A stretch of 14,363 bases of DNA, taken from the NCBI GenBank assembly GCA_001820655.1, contig MHQM01000036.1:1-14363 (forward strand), read 5' to 3'. Shown one piece after another: positions 5,029-11,246 of the stretch; the stretch's first letter is position 1; each line of letters begins with the position of its first letter. Under the pieces are notes generated by a model. The model did not search any database and had not been told where the DNA came from. It was given only the letters and a program-made list of their open reading frames with translations. Source of the stretch: Candidatus Sungbacteria bacterium RIFCSPHIGHO2_02_FULL_52_23 (GTDB taxonomy: Bacteria; Patescibacteriota; Minisyncoccia; Sungbacterales; HO2-52-23). Made by a program: the position numbers and the translations under genes.

Positions 5029-6831
5029 TTATTTTGATGATGCAGTCTTCTGGCGGCGATGCATACTACTTACTTCATCCGCCGATGTCGCGTCGTGGGG
5101 TTTTTTGTCGTCCCGTACACGCACCAGACGCGGAAAGCGGAGAGACAATCCTCTGCGATCGCGGCCTCGGCCCGCGCTATGGCGCGGGGAGCGCGTGATC
5201 TCGTCTGCCAGTATTTCTACCACAAGAGACGGCTCAATCCAAATATCAGGCGCAACCTCTTTGTCTACGACGTATTCTTTCGGCATCGCCGCAACTTCGT
5301 GCGCTTTAATGCGGCGGCCAAGCTCGCGAAACTGCTCGTCGGACATGCCGGTGCCAAGACGCGAGAGCGAATAAAATCGCTCGTCGCGGCCCGGAACTCC
5401 AAGCAGAAATCCTCCGACGCCAAACTTCGTGCGCTTGCCGCGGCCCCGATACGCTCCCATCACCAGGCAGTCTATGGTATCGGGCAGGCCCTTGATCCGC
5501 CCGCCGGCACCCCCCGCACGCAGGTTGCCGAGTGCCGCGGTATTTGCCTTGAGCTTGATCCAGTGGAATCCGCGGCTCCCCGCCTCGTACGGCGCAGAAA
5601 GATTTTTGACCACGAGTCCCTCAAGGCCTTTATTCACGCTTTGCGTGAGCTCCGCCTTGATTACGTCTATGTCATCGGTAAGCCGCTGTCCGGCAAGCCG
5701 AATCGTGCCCGCACCTGTACGCCGTCCCAGCAAATCTTGCAGATGCCGGCGCCGCTCGCGAAAGGGACGGGCGACAAGCGATGTGCCGTCGCGATACATG
5801 ACATCAAACACAAATGCCGCAAGCGGAATACGCGCGGCAAACTCCGCGACTTCGTGTTTGCGTTTGCGCTGGACCGTCTCCTGAAACGGCGCAAACGTAT
5901 CGGTACGCGCATAATATCCGATAGCCTCGGTGTCCAGAATCACGCTTTGCACCGGAAGTTTTTTTGCCGCGTGGACGATCTCGGGGAACATCGCGGTCGT
6001 ATTTTCAAGATTGCGCGAGAAGAGCCTCACATGCACACCCCCTTTCTCCCGCCACACATGTATCTGGGTGCGAAACCCGTCAAGTTTTACTTCCACTCCG
6101 ACTATAGGCCCCGCTTTTTTCACGACATCGTTGATATCATTGAGACGCTCGGCAAGCGACGGCCGGATCGGAATGCCGGGGGTCGCATGCAGGCGCGAAA
6201 GAGATGCCAGTCCCCCGCGCTTGACGCGCGATGCAAGCGCGCCGATGTCCGCAGTGACATTGTATGCGCGCTCAATCGCGCGGCGGCCGGACTTGTCGCC
6301 CGTGACCATAAGAGACAGCGCATCCAGAAGTGTCGCGTCCGAAAATCCGAGACGCAACTTGCCCAAAGGGATCCGCGCGACATATTTTGCCGAGAGCGGA
6401 TCAAGCGATGACAGCAATGATGCCATAGCGCGAATCTTGCGCTCTTGGCTCCCCTCCCCCGCATCCTCCGCGATCCCATACATCGCGCGATACACTGCGG
6501 CGACGGTCATGCGCTTGCCCAAAGAGCGATGGTCTCGCGCAAGATCGTATGCCGCGTCCCCGACATCGCCCCGCGCGGCGACGCGGCGCGCCGCCTCCTC
6601 CCGCGTTGTGCTGTACGCGGCCGCCAGAGCCGCGATCATCATTTTTTCGGCGATCTGAAACTCAAGTCCCCGGTATGCGGGAACCAATTCGCCGAGAATC
6701 AAATAGCATATTTCATCAATCTCCGTGCCGCCCGCATGCTTGAGCAAGTCTGCAAGAATATCCGTCATCGTGTTGCGCGATGACGTACCTTCCAGCCGCT
6801 CAAGATATCCAGCCAATTCCTTAAAATACAT
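5029..6831 (-). CDS. lig: Archaeal-type ATP-dependent DNA ligase
   Basis: 600 aa, full length for the archaeal/eukaryotic-type ligases with an N-terminal DNA-binding domain (about 1-215), adenylation domain (about 225-420) and OB-fold (about 425-590). Motif I is EVKLDGFR with the adenylated lysine at K249; motif III DTEAIGY, motif IV EGLVVKN and motif V WIKLK follow in order. The C-terminus has LRFPRLVRVRDDKKPHDATSADEV, typical of these enzymes (shown here as a landmark: RFPRLVRVRDDK). It seals nicks using ATP. The ATG at 6831 overlaps the target duplication of the element upstream, and the element end supplies TAGGTCTT just before the ATG as the only SD-like sequence. Both ends abut MITE-like elements. 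A NAD-dependent LigA may exist elsewhere; the window cannot say. Confidence 0.93.
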   Translation of the reverse strand: MYFKELAGYLERLEGTSSRNTMTDILADLLKHAGGTEIDEICYLILGELVPAYRGLEFQIAEKMMIAALAAAYSTTREEAARRVAARGDVGDAAYDLARDHRSLGKRMTVAAVYRAMYGIAEDAGEGSQERKIRAMASLLSSLDPLSAKYVARIPLGKLRLGFSDATLLDALSLMVTGDKSGRRAIERAYNVTADIGALASRVKRGGLASLSRLHATPGIPIRPSLAERLNDINDVVKKAGPIVGVEVKLDGFRTQIHVWREKGGVHVRLFSRNLENTTAMFPEIVHAAKKLPVQSVILDTEAIGYYARTDTFAPFQETVQRKRKHEVAEFAARIPLAAFVFDVMYRDGTSLVARPFRERRRHLQDLLGRRTGAGTIRLAGQRLTDDIDVIKAELTQSVNKGLEGLVVKNLSAPYEAGSRGFHWIKLKANTAALGNLRAGGAGGRIKGLPDTIDCLVMGAYRGRGKRTKFGVGGFLLGVPGRDERFYSLSRLGTGMSDEQFRELGRRIKAHEVAAMPKEYVVDKEVAPDIWIEPSLVVEILADEITRSPRHSAGRGRDRRGLSLRFPRLVRVRDDKKPHDATSADEVSSMHRRQKTASSK

Positions 6832-6832
6832 A

Positions 6833-6991
6833 AGACCTACTGATTAAATAGTTTCGTTACGAGATGTTCAGATTTCGTGCGAGACGAAGCAAAAATTATT
6901 CAGCATATACGGCGTATATGTTGAATAATTTTTGCAAAGTCGTAGCCGAAATCTGAACATCGGAGTAGAATAATATTTAATCAGTAGGTCT
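6833..6991. mobile_element. 159-bp MITE-like element, copy C
   Basis: Same terminal repeats as copy B and exactly the same length, but in the opposite orientation. Flanked by ATA on both sides (6830-6832, 6992-6994); the left ATA overlaps the start codon of the ligase. Central palindrome CATATACGGCGTATATG. Confidence 0.87.
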
Positions 6992-7019
6992 ATATAAGAC
7001 GACAGTACCTATCCACCGA

Positions 7020-7418
7020 TCAATAAACAGCCTCAAAAGCGCGCCTCACAACCCGAAGCGGATTTACCCCGCACTGATACTGGCCGGTTACGGTGATCTT
7101 CATCCGCGGCGCTACCGCTCGCCTTGCGACTCTCACCTCATAGCATGCGCCGGATGGGACATTGACCATCACGATCGGAACGCAGGGATCCGCAATACCA
7201 CTGCATAGCGGCCCCTGCTGTCTGTCTTTATATAAAGTCCGCTCAAATCCCTCATCCGCGGCATAAAGCGCGCGAAAGGAATCGGCCGCATCGCCGGAAA
7301 TACGAAATTCTCCCAGCATCATATTAAAAACGCCAAGACTGACGGAAAGAATAGCCGCGACCAGTACGACGACAAGCAATAAAATGATGCCTCGCTCCGA
7401 ATGACGTGGTGTATTCAT
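7020..7418 (-). CDS. PilX-like minor pilin / pilus assembly protein
   Basis: 132 aa from the ATG at 7418 (MNTPRHSERG); a longer start at 7433 would overlap the upstream gene. The short basic leader ends SERG, then the hydrophobic helix IILLLVVVLVAAILSVSLGV (about 11-30), then FNMMLGEFRISGDAADSFRALYAADEGFERTLY. This A-x-x-A-x-E-like segment is typical of PilX N-terminal proteins, which associate with minor pilins in type IV pilus tip assembly. Two Cys pairs (LCSGIADPC; ACYEV...YQCG) may form disulfides. It is the last gene of the pilin run and ends on TGA. Function is by family resemblance and context. Confidence 0.8.
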   Translation of the reverse strand: MNTPRHSERGIILLLVVVLVAAILSVSLGVFNMMLGEFRISGDAADSFRALYAADEGFERTLYKDRQQGPLCSGIADPCVPIVMVNVPSGACYEVRVARRAVAPRMKITVTGQYQCGVNPLRVVRRAFEAVY

Positions 7419-7422
7419 AAGA

Positions 7423-8115
7423 TTATAAATCACGAAGACGCGCTACTACGGTGGTCTGGATATTCGCACGCGACTCAAGCGACTGATCTGGATCCGCCGA
7501 TCTGACGGACAGCGAGATTGAGACCCATGGCTGGCCGTCCGTAGGACCAAGGACTTCACCCCCAACTCTGAATTTCGCAAGAGTCACGATAGCATCGCCC
7601 CCGATAAAAGAAATTGCGCTTGCGCAGTTTGTAGTCCCGACAAGCCGCATCAAAGAATTGCCCGATTTATAGTACACGCGCACCGCACCGGTAAACGTCA
7701 GGAAGCTCACTTCCTCTCCGGAAATGCCACAAAACGTAGTGAGGCGATACGCAGATCCCGTCCGCAATTCTTTGGTCATCAGTTCAAGCCCGAAACGGGC
7801 ATTATCCTGCACTACCTGAAGGTTGGCTGCCTTCCTTTGGGCCTGCACCGCCGCAAGCGTGATCCCGATCGCGGCAACCGCGATCAAAGAAAAAATCCCT
7901 ATGGCAACGATCATCTCAAGAAGCGTAAACCCCGTTAGAAACTTCTTATCTTTGGAGTAAGCAAAATGCGACAATCTCTTCTTTGTCGCAAAGGTTTCTA
8001 ACGGGGTAAACCCGTTGGAAGCGGAAAATGCAGAGCGAAAAACGAAAAACCGCGGTGTCCCGCCTGCTGCGGGATTGCGTTTACTTTGATACTGTCGTTT
8101 TGCGTTTTGTGTCAT
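7423..8115 (-). CDS. PilW/PilJ-like minor pilin with element-extended leader
   Basis: 230 aa from the ATG at 8115 (MTQNAKRQYQ); a longer frame to 8199 overlaps the preceding gene. The prepilin site is KKFLTG|FTLLEM with Gly62 at -1, Phe at +1 and Glu67 at +5, followed by a hydrophobic helix (IVAIGIFSLIAVAAIG). The C-terminal part resembles PilW/GspJ minor pilins (QDNARFGLELMTKELRTGSAYRL). The leader is abnormally long (62 residues; usual is about 6-25) because a 77-bp element is inserted in it: an earlier NGFTPLE at residues 34-40 marks the disrupted original site. The leader also holds a 17-bp GC-rich palindrome. It follows the PilV-like gene after 7 bp and overlaps no other gene. Confidence 0.85.
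   Translation of the reverse strand: MTQNAKRQYQSKRNPAAGGTPRFFVFRSAFSASNGFTPLETFATKKRLSHFAYSKDKKFLTGFTLLEMIVAIGIFSLIAVAAIGITLAAVQAQRKAANLQVVQDNARFGLELMTKELRTGSAYRLTTFCGISGEEVSFLTFTGAVRVYYKSGNSLMRLVGTTNCASAISFIGGDAIVTLAKFRVGGEVLGPTDGQPWVSISLSVRSADPDQSLESRANIQTTVVARLRDL
7930..8006. mobile_element. 77-bp palindromic-end element inserted in prepilin leader (copy 1)
   Basis: CCCCGTTAGAAA at the left end and TTTCTAACGGGG at the right (12 bp, perfect). TAAA flanks both ends (7926-7929, 8007-8010). Element plus duplication is 81 bp = 27 codons, so the frame is kept. Removing one 81-bp unit restores GGGTTTACGCTTCTTGAG, which reads GFTLLE. Inner bases differ from copy 2 but the first 20 bases are identical. 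Confidence 0.9.
8058..8074. repeat. 17-bp GC-rich palindrome in the PilW-like leader
   Basis: TCCCGC-CTGCT-GCGGGA, encoding NPAAGGT in the leader of the PilW-like protein. Same type as the palindrome in the nested insert at 13749-13764. Confidence 0.6.
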
Positions 8116-8122
8116 ACGAAAA

Positions 8123-8791
8123 TTATTCCCAATGATACAGCCGCTCACGCAAAACCAGCGTCCTCGTGCGGCCCCGCTCCACCCATGTGACGGTAGCAAT
8201 CACGTCCATCTGGTCGCTCGCGGGAATGTCAGTGTCATGGCCGCCGGAAGGCGGCGAATTAATATTGATACAACGGGAGAAAGTCGTAGGCGTACCGGTC
8301 TGATACCCATACGTACCCGCGGATGCATTGTAGAGAAGAACCCGCGAACATGAGTTGGTGAGCCGCGGAAATTTGATGCTGGCACTGCCGCATGTGATAG
8401 TCGTAAAGGCCTGCTGAATATCCACTTCTGCCCGCGACGGCATAGTGCCGCCGTCGGGATTGCTCGTCCAATTCTGTTTTTTGGGGCCGTTGGCAAAATC
8501 GCAGGCGATATTATTCTCGCGTATCAGCCGGACAAGTTCAATGCCTTCTTGGGCGAGATTCACAGCGGTAATTTTGCTCTTGGAAGAGGAGAAGGAATAA
8601 ATCCCCCGCACGATCAGAGACACGGGACCCACCAATGCCATCATAATCAACGCCAAGGCCACGATCGTCTCCACCAGCGTAAACCCCGTTAGAAACTTCT
8701 TATGTCTGGGGCCGGAAAAATACGATGAGTTTCGCTTTGGCGCCGGGTTTTCTAACGGGGTAAACCCCTTTTGACGTGAATTATGAGTCAT
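8123..8791 (-). CDS. PilV-like minor pilin with element-extended leader
   Basis: 222 aa. The prepilin site is KKFLTG|FTLVET with Gly36 at -1 and Glu41 at +5, then a hydrophobic helix (IVALALIMMALVGPVSLIV) typical of PilV/GspI minor pilins, and INLAQEGIELVRLIRENN-like sequence (here VNLAQEGIELVRLIREN). The 36-residue leader begins MTHNSRQKGFTPLE: the first GFT is the disrupted original site, followed by a 77-bp element insertion and a regenerated site. The start codon at 8791 lies inside a heptamer array (8777-8804), so the first residues come from repeat sequence. A 16-bp palindrome at 8240-8255 encodes SPPSGG. The downstream PilW-like gene starts 7 bp after its stop. Confidence 0.87.
   Translation of the reverse strand: MTHNSRQKGFTPLENPAPKRNSSYFSGPRHKKFLTGFTLVETIVALALIMMALVGPVSLIVRGIYSFSSSKSKITAVNLAQEGIELVRLIRENNIACDFANGPKKQNWTSNPDGGTMPSRAEVDIQQAFTTITCGSASIKFPRLTNSCSRVLLYNASAGTYGYQTGTPTTFSRCININSPPSGGHDTDIPASDQMDVIATVTWVERGRTRTLVLRERLYHWE
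8240..8255. repeat. 16-bp GC-rich inverted repeat in the PilV-like gene
   Basis: GCCGCC-GGAA-GGCGGC encodes a PPSGG loop, parallel to the PPAGG loop made by the palindrome in gatA. Confidence 0.6.
8684..8760. mobile_element. 77-bp palindromic-end element inserted in prepilin leader (copy 2)
   Basis: Ends CCCCGTTAGAAA (8684-8695) and TTTCTAACGGGG (8749-8760), same 12-bp inverted repeat as copy 1, same length, flanked by TAAA (8680-8683, 8761-8764). Element plus duplication is 81 bp and in frame. Removing it leaves AAGGGGTTTACGCTGGTGGAG-like sequence, read as KGFTLVE, a normal pilin cleavage site. Encoded residues run TPLENPAPKR...KKFLTG. Confidence 0.9.
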
Positions 8792-8804
8792 GAATTATGA
8801 ATTA
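8777..8804. repeat. Heptamer tandem array over the PilV-like start codon
   Basis: Four units on plus: TGAATTA, TGAGTCA, TGAATTA, TGAATTA. Read on minus it supplies the ATG at 8791. Confidence 0.8.
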
Positions 8805-8826
8805 TGGCTAAGAAAGTGCAGACACC

Positions 8827-8847
8827 ATTCCTGATTCTTGATTTTAC
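8827..8847. repeat. Short heptamer array at the FimT/GspH-like stop codon
   Basis: ATTCCTG, ATTCTTG, ATTTTAC: three degenerate units of the ATTCnnn heptamer. The stop codon of the FimT/GspH-like gene (8844-8846) lies in the last unit. Confidence 0.5.
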
Positions 8848-9470
8848 TTGACGGTTATCTGTCCGCTCGTGCGTATCGTCACTGTCCGTATGACATCCCC
8901 CGCAGGAGTCCCGATTCCTATCTCCAATACATCCCTAAGAGTTCCCCCGCCAGCGGCGGTAAACCGCATAGTCGCTTCGGGCGCTGTCACGACTATATGA
9001 GCGGCCGATATGAGTCTCTCAATACCCCCGGCATCTACATATTTGATAGTGCGCACTTGGACGCCGTCCGCCAATTTCGCAACCTTGCCGACCACCGTAT
9101 CTCCGGCTCCGAAAATGCCATTCTCATTCTTGTCAAGAAAAATCGTGTAGTCCAAAGAGCCGCTGGCGATCTTGATTCCAACAGTTTGAGCAGTCGTCGG
9201 TTTGAATCCCGCCTCAACTTCGGTAATTGAAAGCGAAATATTCTGCACCCTGCGCACTGCAAGCGCAAATTCCCGCGCGGCGCGATTCACCGCCGTCCGT
9301 TTATGTATGCCCGAAAAGCTGATAAGCACCATAGCACTCGTCATCGTCATGATTGCGATCGCAATCACAAGCTCAAAGGTGGTGAAGCCCGCACGGAAGG
9401 TTTCACTCCCTTGCTTTCGTCTCTGATGCAAAAAAAACCTCATGAAATCATTCATGGCGCTCCGGAGCAT
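8844..9470 (-). CDS. FimT/GspH-like minor pilin
   Basis: 208 aa from the ATG at 9470; starts at 9455 (with GGAG just before it) or 9443 are equally possible, so the leader length is uncertain. The site is RAG|FTTFEL with Gly28 at -1 and Glu33 at +5, then a hydrophobic helix VIAIAIMTMTSAMVLISF (about 35-52). The body has the GspH pattern: NRAAREFALAVRRVQNISLS, a helix, then a run of beta strands (YTIFLDKNENGIFGAGDTVVG; MRFTAAGGGTLRDVLEI). Unlike the two pilins that follow, there is no 77-bp element in the leader. It starts 70 bp from the 159-bp element copy D, which separates it from pilD. Confidence 0.85.
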   Translation of the reverse strand: MLRSAMNDFMRFFLHQRRKQGSETFRAGFTTFELVIAIAIMTMTSAMVLISFSGIHKRTAVNRAAREFALAVRRVQNISLSITEVEAGFKPTTAQTVGIKIASGSLDYTIFLDKNENGIFGAGDTVVGKVAKLADGVQVRTIKYVDAGGIERLISAAHIVVTAPEATMRFTAAGGGTLRDVLEIGIGTPAGDVIRTVTIRTSGQITVK

Positions 9471-9539
9471 GCCTCAAAACCCTACTCTAAGGTAAGACGC
9501 GAGAGTCTCCCATCTCCGAAATCGCAGAATTTAGATATG

Positions 9540-9698
9540 AGACCTACTGCGTAAAGATTATTCTGCTGCAATTTCCAGATTTCGGCTACGACTTTGAAAA
9601 AATTATTCAACATATACGCCGTATATGCCTCATAATTTTTTCTGCGTCTCGCACGAAATCTGACAATTTCGCTACGAAAATCTTTACGCAGTAGGTCT
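9540..9698. mobile_element. 159-bp MITE-like element, copy D (divergent), overlapping the pilD stop
   Basis: Ends AGACCTACTGCGTAAAGA / TCTTTACGCAGTAGGTCT, a diverged pair that stayed complementary to each other. Flanked by ATG on both sides (9537-9539, 9699-9701). Same orientation as copy B and the same 159-bp length. The pilD stop codon is inside the right arm (9686-9684). Confidence 0.85.
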
Positions 9699-10514
9699 AT
9701 GCTCTATTATACTCTTTGACTCAAAAATGGGAAACTGCGACAGGCCCGTATACGCGAAAAAAGCAGGTGCCCAGACAAACGCCGCCAGGGCTCCCGCAAT
9801 GAGAAACGGGCCGAACGGGATGCGGCTTTGCATATCTTTCCTGCCGGTCGCAATCAGCAGGGTGCCGACTATGCCGCCGAGCCAAAATGAAAAGAGAAAT
9901 GCGGCTATGGATGCGGGAAATCCGACTGCAAGAGATGTAGCCAGCGCGAGTTTGGCATCCCCAAAACCCATCCATGTGCCTCGCGAAAAAAACCACAAAG
10001 AAGCAAAGAAAAGCGCAATCACAAGAGCCGCGCCAAGATCATACAGAACGCTCCCCCGCGCGATGCTCGCTGCAAGGCCCGCAAGCGCAAGTACAATCAC
10101 GGCGCCGTCGGGCAGGATCTGGAAACGGATATCCGAAACAATCAAAACAATGAGTGCTGCGATCGCAGGAAGCGCTATGACAGCAAGTAGGAGCGCCTGA
10201 TTGCCCGCCACAAGAGAGATGATTATAAGAGCCGCGATAGCAAAAGCTACAGCCGTCCCAAACTCCACCAACGGGTGCTGGATTGAAAAAGTGGTACTAC
10301 AATGCCGACACATCCCGCGCTGTATGATAAAACTCACGATCGGGATCAGTTCGTGCGCTTTCAGTACAGTCCCGCAGGTATCGCAGTGAGATCTCCCGCC
10401 CAATGTCTCCCCGCGCAAACCGCGCAGAATCACGACGTTCAGAAAACTGCCTACGGCAAGACCCGCCGCGAATGCGGCGGGTCCCACGATCAAGCCTATA
10501 TATGCTTCGGACAT
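9684..10514 (-). CDS. pilD: Type IV prepilin peptidase / N-methyltransferase
   Basis: 276 aa, a multi-pass membrane aspartyl protease (A24 family) that removes prepilin leaders after Gly and methylates the new N-terminus. N-terminal domain: GSFLNVVILR (22-31) and a zinc-binding Cys set C44-x2-C47 and C69-x2-C72. Catalytic aspartates are in IVSDIRFQILPD (D128) and GFGDAK (D186). Eight or so hydrophobic segments are visible. The last residues IEHRPTA and the TAA stop are encoded by the end of the 159-bp element copy D, so the native C-terminus was changed by that insertion. It begins 15 nt after the pilin stop. It must process all five pilin-like proteins in the window. Confidence 0.93.
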   Translation of the reverse strand: MSEAYIGLIVGPAAFAAGLAVGSFLNVVILRGLRGETLGGRSHCDTCGTVLKAHELIPIVSFIIQRGMCRHCSTTFSIQHPLVEFGTAVAFAIAALIIISLVAGNQALLLAVIALPAIAALIVLIVSDIRFQILPDGAVIVLALAGLAASIARGSVLYDLGAALVIALFFASLWFFSRGTWMGFGDAKLALATSLAVGFPASIAAFLFSFWLGGIVGTLLIATGRKDMQSRIPFGPFLIAGALAAFVWAPAFFAYTGLSQFPIFESKSIIEHRPTA

Positions 10515-10529
10515 CAGGATCGCTTCAGA

Positions 10530-11087
10530 CTACGGCGTTACGTCATAGAGAAGTCCTGTGGTGTCCGGAATGGTGAGCCCTCCGTCAAATCCACCGGTGT
10601 AAGCCGCAGTGCCACAACCGGCAACACTTGACTCGCAATCCCGATCGCCGGTGAATGCAGCATTGGCGCTGTCCTCAAGCTGTGCCGCCAAATGATACGC
10701 CTGCTGGACGCCGGCAGCGCTGGGAGTCGCATACCGATAGCAAAGAGCTGTTCCTGTTCTATTGGGATCGCGCGGAACCTGGGGGATGTAGTTTGGCGCA
10801 AGCGCTTGGAGACCGTACGCCAATGTGGTCGCATTGCAGTTCCCAGCCGAGAATAAAGTAGCCGGCGGATATCCCGGAGTCGGCGTCTGGGCGTCATAAT
10901 AGAGCTCCAAGGCAAGCTGGATCTGCTTGATGTCCGTAATTCTACGGGCATCACGAGATTTCCTGCGCGCCGTGTTGAGCGAGGCAAGCACGATAGACGC
11001 CAATACTCCGATAATCGCGATAACTACGAGGAGCTCAATGAGCGTAAAACCGCCCTTTGTCCCCCGCCTCATAAAAGATAGACTCAT
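10530..11087 (-). CDS. pilA: Major type IV pilin (PilA-like)
   Basis: 185 aa. The leader is short (13 residues, MSLSFMRRGTKGG), with cleavage expected at G13|FTLIELLVVIAIIGVLASIVLAS; Glu18 is the conserved +5 residue. After the helix, the segment RRKSRDARRITDIKQIQLALELYYD is the usual PilA/GspG alpha-1 continuation. The C-terminal part has four or more Cys (GNCNATT, LCYRY, RDCESSVAGCG) that could form disulfides. It is the only pilin here with an undisturbed leader, and the only one with a strong promoter directly upstream, which fits a major subunit. pilD follows after 15 nt. Which pilin forms the fibre is an inference. Confidence 0.88.
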   Translation of the reverse strand: MSLSFMRRGTKGGFTLIELLVVIAIIGVLASIVLASLNTARRKSRDARRITDIKQIQLALELYYDAQTPTPGYPPATLFSAGNCNATTLAYGLQALAPNYIPQVPRDPNRTGTALCYRYATPSAAGVQQAYHLAAQLEDSANAAFTGDRDCESSVAGCGTAAYTGGFDGGLTIPDTTGLLYDVTP

Positions 11088-11157
11088 GGGAAAACAATTA
11101 AATTAATGAAGAATAGAAGATGATAAGCTCTCGATATCCCGAAAACGACCTGCTGTG

Positions 11158-11185
11158 ATTATATACCACCGCGCCGCAGGCGCAA
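11158..11185 (-). promoter_or_regulatory. Promoter upstream of the major pilin
   Basis: Perfect TATAAT on minus (11163-11158) with a weak -35 TTGCGC 16 nt upstream. An inverted repeat GCGCC-GCA-GGCGC (11171-11183) covers the spacer and -35 edge and could be an operator. The predicted leader is about 64 nt and has no SD before the ATG at 11087. Confidence 0.5.
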
Positions 11186-11208
11186 ATGGCTTATCCACAC
11201 CCTGGGCG

Positions 11209-11243
11209 GGAATTAGGAATTATGAGTTATGAATTATGAATAG
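11209..11243. repeat. Heptamer tandem array after pilC
   Basis: Five units: GGAATTA, GGAATTA, TGAGTTA, TGAATTA, TGAATAG. It lies between the pilC stop (11247) and the pilin promoter. It links the two variants: GGAATTA as in gatA and TGAATTA as at 8777-8804. Confidence 0.8.
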
Positions 11244-11246
11244 GGG

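Noticed and set aside
5059..6411. 450-codon plus-strand frame opposite the ligase
   Set aside because: It is antisense to a gene with all ligase motifs, is Arg/Cys/His-rich without family pattern, and follows from GC-biased codon use.
8116..8199. Longer start for the PilW-like protein at 8199
   Set aside because: It would overlap the end of the PilV-like gene by about 77 bp; the ATG at 8115 lies 7 bp after that stop.
9420..9470. A 77-bp element in the FimT/GspH-like leader
   Set aside because: The leader reads ...GSETFRAGFTTFE with no CCCCGTTAGAAA ends, no TAAA duplication and no second GFT motif.
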